Shown here piece after piece: positions 1 to 8,123 of a stretch of 8,123 bases of DNA. Source of the stretch: an uncultured bacterium (GTDB taxonomy: Bacteria; Patescibacteria; JAEDAM01; Absconditabacterales; Absconditicoccaceae); contig CALFEN010000119.1 of NCBI GenBank assembly GCA_937950065.1, positions 1 through 8,123 of the forward strand, given 5' to 3'. Within the stretch, counting starts at the first letter, position 1. Every line of letters starts with the position of its first letter. The translations under genes and the position numbers were made by a program. The notes beneath the pieces were generated by a model. The model made no database searches and had not been told where the DNA came from. It was given only the letters and a program-made list of their open reading frames with translations.

Positions 1-3000
1 CAAGTTTATTTGTCTGTATAGTCAGATTAAGTTTTTTGGCATCTTGTTTTTGGACGTTGGAAATATAAATATACGGTGTTTGTGCAGTGGTTTCATAGTC
101 GTGGCTTCCTATCTGCACAAAATCTCATACTATATCTTTAAAAAACGCTTTTGCATTCAAATTATGGCTTACTGTAGGATCCATACTTAATGTCTGCACC
201 AGTACACTAGAACCTGATAATGTAGACTTATCAAGTATAGTATTGGCTCATTCACTCATATCCCAGTAAAGTCATACTGTATTTCATGATAAGTAGCTTG
301 TGCTATTATCCAGAGTTCAGGTTTGGTTTACTACTTCAGTATTTACAAAATCAAGTGTAAATCATGTGCTGTAAGATCCACTTAATGGCGGCAGTGCCGT
401 GTCAAAAGGCGTAAATTGATATACTGCTGAATCTATCAAACTTACAGGACTGTCTTGATAGACGCCGTCGTATGTCAGATAGATAGGGAAATAATTCGTT
501 ATTCAAGGTCAGACAGCTTCTCATTCTACCAGAGTGTCCCCGGAATAGAGATTTTTTATAATTATCTGGTTTCCTTGAATATCTGCATTTTGCGTTCTTT
601 GGGTGTCTATACTGACACCGTTTGCTACATTTACCTTGATTTCCGGGTTAAATGCTATATCTGTTCAGTCATTTTTGAGATATAATTTTACTTTAAGATA
701 GTTTGTGCCCGGATAGAGTTTTTGTATCTCCAGTTCATTATCTGTATTTTGTCATACAAGTCAGTATTTGTAAGTGATTCATAGTTTTGGTCATTGAGAA
801 TATCATTTGAGAAGGGTAGTGTCTGTGGTTTCTTTTGATTTTCCTGCATAATTTGTAAAATTAAGTTTATCCTGTTTTTCTATCACATATTCACCGTCCG
901 GTAGTTCGTCTTTGGTCAGATGCACCAATACATACATTTGATTTTGAATATTTCCGCCACTGTCTACATAAGGAAACTGTGAAATTCAGTTTTGATCAAA
1001 ATTTATAGCTAATTCGTTATCATCTGCATTACTTGTATTGTTTGTATCAAATTGTCTTATTACATAACCTGAATTTTGCATAGATTCAAATACTTCTCTA
1101 AGCCTTTGGTGTTTTTTTGTACCGTCTCATGCTGAAAGTCTCAATTGATTTAGTCAGTCTTCGCTTATCTGGTAAGCCTTATCAAAGCTAAATCATGAAT
1201 TATAAAGGACATCAAGATTTATACCTGTGCTGTAGCCGTTGATATAATAAGCGTTGTTTCCGCTGTCTGCTATAGCAAACCTCGCACTTGGTATAGGCAC
1301 TTCTTTTGGTCGGTTTACAGGGTCTTTGCTGCTCACTCACGGTATATGGTCAAAATAATCTGGGTTTATGCTAAAAGTTATGTCATATACTTTGCCTCTC
1401 AAAGCATTAGGGATATCGTCATTTACTTTGAGATCTAGGAAATATACTCATTTAAATCAGTCCCTGATAGTTGTTACGTTTACAAAGTCAAAGTCAAAGA
1501 ATGTTCATGGTGTAAGTATGTTTGCATCGGACGGACTCAAAGTAATATAAGGTTTGATTTCATCTGGTATGTTTATATTTAAGAAATTGTATTTGGCAGG
1601 GACAAGGACATTTCTTGCTACCTTGTTTATTAGGTCATTTGCGTTGAGTGCTGCCTGACCTGTGATTACAAAATCTATTCATCATGATATATAAGTCTTA
1701 AACTGTCAGTTATCATTTGCCACGGTTCAGCTTCATAGCATATTCCAGTCATAGCCAGCGTTGTTGTATATATCAAGTTGGATTAATGTTTGTTCACCTG
1801 GACTAAGTTTTGATTTGGTAGCATAAAGATTGTAGCTTGATCCTACGTATATGCTGCTAGAGTAATTTCCTGCTCATTTTGAATTTTTGTATACTTCATC
1901 GTCCCAAGGTCTGGCAGTGGTATTTCAGTTGGTATCTGTAAAAATTTCAGTAGGGTCTTTGATAGTATATAGCAGATATGCATCAGTTTTGTAGTTTTTG
2001 AGAGTGTAAGGTAAAAGCTCTTTTTCTATAGAAAGATCTGATATTATTGATTTTATGATAGATACAGGATTGTCTACTATTTCAAACAGATTTGGTCCAA
2101 AAGCAGGATTTCGGTATACAAATCTTCCTCATTCTACTACTTTTACATCTCATTCGTAGCTTGTTCCTACGATTTTTTGCAGTCTCTGTATCACGTTAAA
2201 TGCCTCTTTTGCTTCTCATCTGAGATTTACAGCAAAATATTTCCAGTAAGTATCCTGTGTCTCTACAATATTATTTACCTGGTAAAGCTGATTTGCATCA
2301 AAAAATTGTCAGTTGCAGCTATAACCTGTCAGATAATCAGAATTTTCATTTGTTTTTTGAATCCAAGGGATCATAGGGATTACATTGTTTAGCACTACAT
2401 TTGATTTATAAAAATATTTTTCAGTGCTTGTATTCAGACTGTAGGGATTAAATAAACAAGTATAAACGTTTTTTATCTGATCGCTTGCTATTCTTGTAAA
2501 GTTGCTGGCAGTGATTAATCAATCTTTTACATAATTTGTGGCAGGATCTGTGTAAGCATAAGGTATAGTGTTTACGCTATCCTGTCAAGCAAGCAGTGTT
2601 GTATCAGAATTTTGCAGGTTTTCAGGTCGCCATCATTTTCTGCCAGTATATTTCCGTGAATTGTAAAGACTTAAATTGTGAGTGATTTTGCCATCGTTTT
2701 GCTGATCTATCACACCATAGCTAGGCTCCTGTGAAAAATATTTCATTTTGTATCATACTCACTTATATGTTGGTATGGTTATAAAGTTTTGGGGAAGTGT
2801 GATAGTTTCATTTGGGTTTGGCAGGTGATTGTCCATATGATAAGGATATCATTTTGCATAGATACTGTCATCATAATCAAAATGTGTAAGATTCCACATA
2901 TTTTGAGAAATATAGTCTTTTGGGTAAAACATCTCTATTTCAGGTGAATAGTTATGTGCTTTGTCATCTATGGTTTCTCCAGACAATAGTGAAATATTTC

Positions 3001-6000
3001 ATTTGCCGTCTACTGCTCTTGTCAGAGTTTTTGGAGTGTAGCTTGTAAGTCAACTTAATGCAAGTTGTTCATTTAAATTTTCCAAAAATCCACTGTATTC
3101 AGCTCTTGTATCAAATAATTTTGCATTTCTTATCCACCAAAAATCTGTAGCATCAAGATTTTGGTCTAGTAATGTATAATTGGTATTGCCGCTGTATCAA
3201 CTAGTATTTGTGCCCTGTCAGTCATAGCATTGTCCATAAGTATCGCTAACACTTGGTTCATTGCCGTCCAGTCATGTAGTATTATCTTTACATCATGTAG
3301 GATTAAAGTATCTAGGATAATTATTATAAAGTTTTACATTTTCTCTTACTTCAAGTTCGGTTTCTCCGTCCCAGGTATCCTGTGTATTTCAGTTTTGATC
3401 GTAAACTTCAAAAGTAGTATTCATCATAAAATTTCTTATTGGAGGAGGCAAAGGTGCAGCTTCCGGTAATAGTGTCCTCATAGGAGTAGCAAATTCTCTG
3501 CCAAAAATATCTTTGTAAAGTATCATAGTATTTTCAGTAGCCATAGGTATGATCTGGGAAATACCTGTGGTCAGATATTCTCTAAATGGTATTGGAGAAT
3601 TTCATACGTTAAACACCGTAATAAATAATGCGCTATCCAGCATTATTCAAGGATCCTTGATAGGGTGGTCTTCCGCAGGTCAGTATACACTTCTGTGAAA
3701 GGCAAGTTCCTGGATATACATACCGAACCTTACGAGAGGTTCCAGATTTTCCCGCTTCCTGAGATAACTCTCGGTCGGTGTATTGGTAAATAATGTAGTT
3801 AGAGCGTCTTTTGTTGTCTGGTCTGTGATAGCAGCTTGGGACATATACCGGTTTAGTCATCATATTGTAGTAGCTTTGAATATCAATGCATCTTTAAAAA
3901 ATTCATGAGTATTAAATAATACACTTATTTGTCATTCTGTTAGATTTAATCCGGATATAGCATCATTTGTTATTCTTTTTCTTCTAGGCATATCAAATTT
4001 TAATTTTACGCTAGGCAGCTTAAAGAAATTATAATTATCAAAACTTGTATTTACAGCTTGTTCATATACATATTTATTTATTTCATTAGGACTACTGAGA
4101 TCATACTGCAAAGCATAGATCTTCATCTGTATACTTCATACGGCAGTAGTTACGTCTTCCAAGGCAATACCAAATTCAGACTTGAGAGTCTGTTCGTTTG
4201 GCATCTTACCTCTATAAAAATATATTTTTACATTTTGTCAGTCTCTTACTATTTTGTTTACAGCCACGTGATCTGCCAGCATATAGATTTGGCTTGGGTT
4301 TATTCAGTTTGGTAGGTCAAACTCTATATATCATCAATTCAATGTGCTGTTTTCCGGTATATAAAAATGTGCATAATTTCATCTTACAAATTTGATATTG
4401 TAAGCATAACTTGTGTCTCACCTGTCATCTTTTACTCATACGTAGTTTCCTGCACTGTCAAATCATTCAAGGTCTTCAGGTCATGTGATTCCGTTTTTGG
4501 GATCTATCGGATGCAGGTAATAAGTTTTTTCTATTTCACTAGGCAGATTGTCCCGTGTAATTTTTTGTCTGGCACTGTCGCATTCCAGAGCATTAGCATA
4601 TTCATTTGCTACGACTCCGTTTGGGTAGCCATAACTTCATGCTTTTTGAATAAGATTATCATTACAGACTTTTCAGTTTATATCAGACCATTTATCCAGA
4701 GTAATATAACTTTTGGTATTTGTAATTCATTTTGGCAGAGGATACGCAGGATTATCCCGGAAATATATATCCTGCCTTGCAAAGAGTATTTCTTTTTTTT
4801 CTGGATATTCAAAAACCATTCTTCTAGGTTTGGCATGCTGCATTACTTCATCAGCATCAGGGAAATAAGATTGTTTTTGGATGTTTCATCATAAGCTTTT
4901 ACCACTAATATAATCTGGGTTTACATTTGCCATAGCTTCATCATCATTGGAAGACTGTTTATATACAGGTTCATCATAATTATCTACATATATATAATCC
5001 TTGTCTGTGAGTAGTCATGGTATTACAAAGTCCTTGCATCTATCATCTAGATTTAATCATACTACAGCACAGGCTCCGGCATTAGTAAAAGGATAATAAT
5101 TTGTTTTTGTGCTAGCATTATAGAGATTATTATAATAATCTTTTGAAAATTTGACTTTGTAAGTCATCAGGGTTTGGTCGTTTTCCTGCACTATTGGTGA
5201 AATCAGCGGCACAATAGTAGTATATTCCACATCTATAGCTTCGGTAGATCTTTTATTTTCGGCATTTACTACGTGGTCTATATATACTCATTTGCCGGGC
5301 AGAGGATAATAACCTGCTGGATCAAAGTTTAGAGAACCTCTGATTTGGGCAGAGTCTACAGCGTCTATTGTTTGGTCTCACATATTCTGGTCTATTTCTA
5401 CATCATTTGAGTTTGTGTATTCCAAATCTGTGGTAGTAGTAATAATATTTGTTCCTGCCTGTGTAAATGAGGGGTCAGAAACTTTGAGACTAAAATCTAT
5501 GTTCCATCTTTCACCAGCGGTTAACTTGTCTTTAGTACAAGTAATAGTTTTTATGCTTTGAGTACATCATTCAGGTAGTGAACTATCCAGATTTACCAAA
5601 CTAGCCAAGTTTATAGTCAGGGTCAGGTTTTTAGTATCTTGATTAAATACATTTGTCCCTGTAAAATTATAATCAAAGATAATATCTTTTTCTAGTGCAG
5701 GTACTAAATTGTCCTGTAATTCGGGTTGGGATTTTTGCATGACTTTTGCACTAGTATGTATCTCTCTCAAAAATCAAAAAATAATTGCATTTAAGATATG
5801 ATTTACAAAAAGATTATGACTTCAGTTTGTCGGTGAAAAAAGAGAGTTTCATCAATTGTATACTATATATCATTTCCCATAAGGTTTGTAAAACGCGGAG
5901 ATAAGTTCGTCCGCATCAAGCTCTACGTCCTCCGAAGTAGTGATATCCTGCATATAATAATTACTATCATCTTTGATATCAAAATATCTTGTAGGAACTA

Positions 6001-6943
6001 TTCATTTATCAGTATTATTTGAAATAAAATAAGAACCAAGTAGATAATCATAGTATCAGCTTCATACTTTGGCACTGTAGTCAGTTCATTCATATAGTCA
6101 GAAATTTAACGCCTGCGTATTAAAGTCATCTGATGCAGGAGCTATGATTTTTCATTGGTTCAGATGATGTTTTATCAAAGTATTTTCATCTACTACAGAA
6201 CTGTTCAGAAGATTCATTTTTTGGGCAAGGATGATACTTTTGGAAGAAAATATTGTTTCTCATCCATTGTTTACAAAGTTTTTTATATTAGAAATTCCGC
6301 TTGTTCACATACTATCCAGTATATTTCAATGCTTACCCAAAACTATATCTGGAAATATTATTTCCCCGAATTTACTTAAGTCTGCTGATCAAAGTTCTTC
6401 AGCTTTGATCATAGTTACATAAGTTCTGTCTGGGTTTTTATTATATGCTGTCTCAAAGGCACTGTAGTCAGCAAGGCATATATTAGTTCAAATTTTTTGA
6501 AACTTGGCTAATGATGAAATCAGTAAATCGCAGTAATAAGGTCATTCGTAAGAATATCTTCATTCGCCGGGAGTAGGATTTGCTGCCTCTACAATGGCTA
6601 TATTTGTGTCATATATAGCTTTACCATAAGTGAATTCATAATTGCCGGTATCATTGATATCTTTTATTACTCATTTTTGTTTAAGCAGCCGAAGTTGGTA
6701 AAGATTATCCTTATCTAGTTCTATTATTTTGCTTTTGCCTGCTTCCATCAATGCGGAACTGGTTTGGTTATCTCTGTTTTGCAGCAGATACCTGTCAAAA
6801 TAATTAATTTTTTCTTCGGTCAGAGGAACCTGATCCATACCTGCATCCACAGGATTTACTTTGTCAAAGATCACTGTCGCATAAGATAAATTTGACTGCA
6901 GAAAAAATATGGACAGTATAAAAGTTATTAACGTCTTTTTCAT
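1..6943 (-). CDS. Giant secreted surface protein, UGA read as Gly (table 25), C-terminus beyond the window
   Basis: The frame is open for 2314 codons from the ATG at 6943-6941 to base 2, with no UAA or UAG and about 92 UGA codons. Reading UGA as Gly gives sensible protein throughout, for example LPGKGVYIDHV, EGEAVGPGITNYF and IGGLNRYM. The start is well fixed: an in-frame TAA (6946-6944) lies directly before the ATG, and a signal peptide follows at once. No Shine-Dalgarno sequence is visible. Regions in order: signal peptide (residues 1-22); GATase1-like region (about 115-390); DUF11-like domain (about 415-510); Asp/Asn/Tyr-rich beta-type segments; a more helical segment (about 990-1140) ending in a Pro-rich linker (EAAPLPPPIRN); and further beta-rich segments, one resembling DUF11/CARDB near 1715 and another at about 2060-2155. 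Only 12 Cys occur, in six local pairs. No transmembrane helix is seen after the signal peptide. The protein is probably exported, and I cannot see how it is anchored. The specific function is unknown; adhesion or envelope structure is inference. Standard-code gene calling would leave only fragments here. Confidence 0.93.
449..766 (-). other. Second DUF11-like segment near the left edge
   Basis: Residues about 2060-2165 contain LYPGTNYLKVKLYLKNDGTD, then IAFNPEIKVNVANGVSI, and later IIIKNLYSGDTLVEGEAV. The order 'strand, N-D-G, P-x-I-x-V-x-V, L-x-x-G-x-x-x-E' matches stalk-type DUF11/CARDB-like domains. There is no Cys pair here. A related motif (LSPGEQTLIQLDIYNNAG) occurs near residue 1716, so several such modules probably recur, with heavy divergence. 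Confidence 0.4.
5414..5701 (-). other. DUF11-like beta-sandwich domain
   Basis: Residues about 415-510 follow the DUF11 pattern: strands such as LTLTINLASLVNLDSSLP, then GC-x8-C (Cys 460 and 469), then a 'LTAGERWNIDFSLKV' type strand and SDP. DUF11 and related Ig-like domains are common in long bacterial surface proteins, where they act as stalk modules. The Gly of the 'GC' motif, normally conserved, is coded by UGA at 5567-5569. This supports UGA as glycine. Confidence 0.6.
5774..6601 (-). other. N-terminal region resembling a class I glutamine-amidotransferase-like fold
   Basis: Residues about 115-390 alternate beta strands and helices. The stretch FGEIIFPDIVLGKHG (ending near residue 206) is followed by a helix and then FVNNGGETIFSS, with the UGA-coded second Gly at residue 228. 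This looks like the 'open the question, then a final barrier of G-G' core seen in GATase1-like and ThuA-like domains. Near residues 358-390 GKGYIVYNGGNSLF and NHILNAIIF resemble the closing strand and helix of such domains. No Cys-His-Glu catalytic triad is apparent: the only two Cys here (138 and 156) are not in a nucleophile-elbow context. A non-catalytic, binding version is therefore likelier than an active amidotransferase. The assignment is by eye and needs a profile search. Confidence 0.45.
6878..6943 (-). other. Sec signal peptide of the giant protein
   Basis: Residues 1-22 have a short basic start (MKK), a hydrophobic core (ITFILSIFFL) and a polar end with a small-residue cleavage motif (LSYA, then TV). 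This is a typical Sec signal peptide cut by signal peptidase I. No lipobox cysteine is present, so a lipoprotein is unlikely. It supports the ATG at 6943 and places the protein outside the cytoplasm. Confidence 0.85.
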
Positions 6944-7030
6944 TTAGGGCTTTATTAAAGGTTAAATAACGTTTTGGGTTATTTTTATATTAATTTTTGT
7001 TTAAAATCTTACAGATATTTTACACTTGGA

Positions 7031-7057
7031 ATTATAACAAAATATATTTTAAATCAA
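7031..7057 (-). promoter_or_regulatory. Candidate promoter of the giant gene
   Basis: On the minus strand TTGATT (7057-7052) and a perfect TATAAT (7036-7031) are separated by 15 bases, slightly short of the usual 16-18. Transcription would begin near 7024, leaving a leader of about 80 bases. In such AT-rich DNA, matches to TATAAT arise often by chance, so this is only a candidate. Confidence 0.3.
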
Positions 7058-7152
7058 TAGAAAAATCCTTAAAATTTTTGAGAAACTTATCTTGTAAAGA
7101 ATAATATTTATAGCATTTTGAGATTGTGTTAATATTTTTATCTATTTTTATG

Positions 7153-7167
7153 TTGATAAATTGTCAA
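7153..7167. repeat. Imperfect palindrome TTGATAAATTGTCAA
   Basis: Fifteen bases are symmetric about the central A, with six of seven positions pairing. It shares the TTGAT...TCAA ends with the palindrome at 7241-7253. It could be an operator for a dimeric regulator acting on one of the divergent genes, or chance in AT-rich DNA. Confidence 0.25.
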
Positions 7168-7240
7168 TATTTATCTTTTTATAAAGACTTATTTTGTAAA
7201 TAATTAATTTGGGAAATAAATTAAAATTTTGTATTATATC

Positions 7241-7253
7241 TTGATTTAATCAA
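7241..7253. repeat. Perfect palindrome TTGATTTAATCAA
   Basis: Six bases on each side of a central T pair perfectly. It lies about 90 bases upstream of the ATG of the DUF1801-like gene. The size and symmetry suit a repressor or activator site; no regulator gene is visible in the window. Confidence 0.3.
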
Positions 7254-7288
7254 TCTATTTTGTATATATATTTAATATTTAGTTAGTT

Positions 7289-7316
7289 TTGACTAGAGTA
7301 AAAAAAAAATTATTAT
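7289..7316 (+). promoter_or_regulatory. Candidate promoter of the DUF1801-like gene
   Basis: TTGACT (7289-7294) and TATTAT (7311-7316) are spaced by 16 bases and include an A tract. Transcription would start near 7323, leaving fewer than ten bases before the ATG at 7332. The message would be leaderless or nearly so, which fits the lack of a Shine-Dalgarno sequence there. Confidence 0.4.
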
Positions 7317-7331
7317 TATAAAAGATTTCTG

Positions 7332-7676
7332 ATGAATACTTTGGAACAATACATATATTGTTTAAACGAGAATCAACAGCAAATAGTCTTTGCAATAATT
7401 TCTGATATAAAAAAACATGATAATGTTCAGGAAATAATGTTAAGAAATATTATAATGTATAGATTTTCACAATGATGGATATATATAAATTGTCACAAAA
7501 GAAAAGATGTAGTATTAGGCTTTGGGAGAGGAAATAAGATGGTTTTAGAAAATCCTATGTTAAAATTAATTTTTGATGAAGTAAAAATAGTTGTAGCAAA
7601 AGTAAAGATACAAAACATTGAAGATTATAATCAAAAGAGTATCTCAAAACTTATTGATTTATGTCGACAACAATAA
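7332..7676 (+). CDS. DUF1801-like (YdhG-type) small protein with one UGA-coded Gly
   Basis: ATG to TAA gives 114 residues when the UGA at 7473-7475 (residue 48) is read as Gly. Under the standard code it would stop at 47 residues. The pattern matches DUF1801: a helical start with ENQQQIVFAIISDIK, then a W-I-Y strand, then CHKRKDVVLGFGRGNKM, and near the end KVKIQNIEDYNQ followed by a final helix (KLIDLCRQQ). The HK...V-x-LGF-x-RG motif is the most telling part. Family members are small, presumably cytoplasmic alpha/beta proteins of unknown biochemical role; length is normal for the family. There is no signal peptide. The UGA is followed directly by UGG, so the two codons occur side by side and need not mean the same residue. 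The gene stands alone, divergent from the giant gene, and ends just before a terminator hairpin. Confidence 0.85.
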
Positions 7677-7683
7677 ATAATAT

Positions 7684-7729
7684 AAAAAAAGTAGAGTAAA
7701 AACACTTTTATTTTTTCTACTCTACTTTT
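7684..7729. terminator. Bidirectional intrinsic terminator
   Basis: GTAGAGTA (7691-7698) pairs with TACTCTAC (7718-7725). An A run before the stem and a T run after it extend the pairing and would supply the U tract on either strand. It lies 8 bases after the stop codon of the plus-strand gene and 20 bases beyond the stop codon of the converging minus-strand gene, so it can serve both. Confidence 0.8.
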
Positions 7730-7749
7730 CAAAAAGATTTAAAAATATT

Positions 7750-8123
7750 TTAATTTACAACGATTTCATTTGCTATTTTAGCTCATTCAGCGTCATTATA
7801 TTTTACAAAATATTTAGTATCGGAAGTTGTTCCTTTTTTGTAAATTATATCTTGTGATCCTAGAGATTTTTGGATAGAAGAATCATCAAGGTTTGTAGTA
7901 CATATATATATTTCTGCAGATGGATTTGTATTTAGACTATCTTTTTGTTTTGCATTTATCACATTAACTTTGGAATTACATTTTAATCATGCTATTCATA
8001 GATTTTCAGAAGAGGAGAGGACTTGCCTTTCAAAACTTGTTGATCTAGGCAAATATATTATATAGCACTGGCTGGCTTCAAATTTTAGCATATTTGCTGG
8101 CACTGTGGATGATCATGTTAAAT
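7750..8123 (-). CDS. C-terminal part of an unrecognised protein, UGA read as Gly
   Basis: The minus frame is open from the right edge to a TAA at 7752-7750, giving 123 visible residues. Four in-frame UGA (7783-7785, 7987-7989, 7996-7998, 8113-8115) fit Gly, as in ENLGIAGLK and NDAEGAKIANEI. The N-terminus lies outside the window. I do not recognise the family. The last 70 residues alternate strands and helices and end in a strand, KGTTSDTKYFVKYN, then a short helix and EIVVN. This is faintly like the C-terminal domain of LytR-type proteins, but the similarity is too weak to name it. Three Cys are visible. It converges on the DUF1801-like gene and shares its terminator. Confidence 0.75.

Larger units (their letters stand above)
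6944..7331. other. Divergent intergenic region, very AT-rich
   Basis: These 388 bases separate the divergent starts of the giant gene and the DUF1801-like gene. I see no coding frame, tRNA or other RNA gene in it. It holds the candidate promoters and palindromes listed separately, plus a weak hairpin at 6964-6984 (AAATAAC and GTTATTT around a 7-base loop) about 20-40 bases upstream of the giant gene's ATG. Confidence 0.7.

Noticed and set aside
3633..3863. Minus-strand open frame of 76 codons
   Set aside because: It is one frame off the giant gene, and the giant frame reads on through it without any UAA or UAG and with more protein-like sequence (TESYLRKRENLEPLVRFG).
4367..4894. Plus-strand open frame of 175 codons
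   Set aside because: It lies exactly antisense to the giant gene, codon on codon. Its hydrophobic, Ile/Phe/Ser-rich translation is what the complement of this reading frame gives, and it has no recognisable motif.
6671..6943. A stand-alone 90-residue secreted protein
   Set aside because: It is merely the start of the giant gene, ended by the first UGA (residue 91). The frame continues with protein-like sequence.
1..6943. UGA as tryptophan (table 4, Mycoplasma-like)
   Set aside because: About a dozen UGG already serve Trp. Another 92 would give an improbable Trp content, and UGA falls at typical Gly sites, including tandem pairs and the 'GC' of the DUF11-like motif.
1..6943. Selenocysteine, or a pseudogene with many nonsense mutations
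   Set aside because: Around 92 selenocysteines in one protein is implausible. A decaying gene would also collect UAA, UAG and frameshifts, none of which occur.
1..8123. CRISPR arrays, tRNA, rRNA, insertion sequences, attachment sites
   Set aside because: I saw no regularly spaced repeats, cloverleaf, rRNA-like sequence, transposase or paired terminal repeats. The tRNA needed to read UGA must be encoded elsewhere.

Overview
The window looks like AT-rich DNA from a bacterium that reads UGA as glycine (NCBI translation table 25). That code is known from the candidate phyla Gracilibacteria (BD1-5) and Absconditabacteria (SR1) of the Candidate Phyla Radiation. Under the standard code the left 85% appears nearly empty, with only short chance ORFs. 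If UGA is a sense codon, one minus-strand frame stays open from the ATG at 6943 to the left edge. It spans 2314 codons with no UAA or UAG and about 92 in-frame UGA (hand count). The same rule closes up two further genes on the right.

Layout. (1) 6943 down to 1, minus strand: the 5' part of one giant gene for a secreted protein of more than 2314 residues. It has a signal peptide, an N-terminal region resembling a class I glutamine-amidotransferase-like fold, a DUF11-like beta-sandwich, and a long chain of mostly beta-rich segments with at least one more DUF11-like stretch. Its 12 cysteines fall into six close pairs. (2) 6944-7331: a very AT-rich intergenic region between divergent genes, with a possible promoter for each side and two related palindromes. 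(3) 7332-7676, plus strand: a complete 114-residue protein resembling the DUF1801 family, with one UGA codon directly before a UGG. (4) 7684-7729: a hairpin flanked by A and T runs, probably a bidirectional terminator. (5) 7750 to the right edge, minus strand: the C-terminal 123 residues of an unrecognised protein with four in-frame UGA.

How the genes relate: the giant gene and the DUF1801-like gene are divergent, and the DUF1801-like gene converges on the right-hand gene across the terminator. There is no clear functional link between them. The giant protein is best read as a cell-surface or secreted protein. A role in contact with other cells is plausible, because these bacteria live as epibionts or predators, but it is inference only. 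CGA and CGG still fit arginine here, which argues against those Absconditabacteria lineages reported to read these codons as tryptophan, and slightly favours Gracilibacteria.
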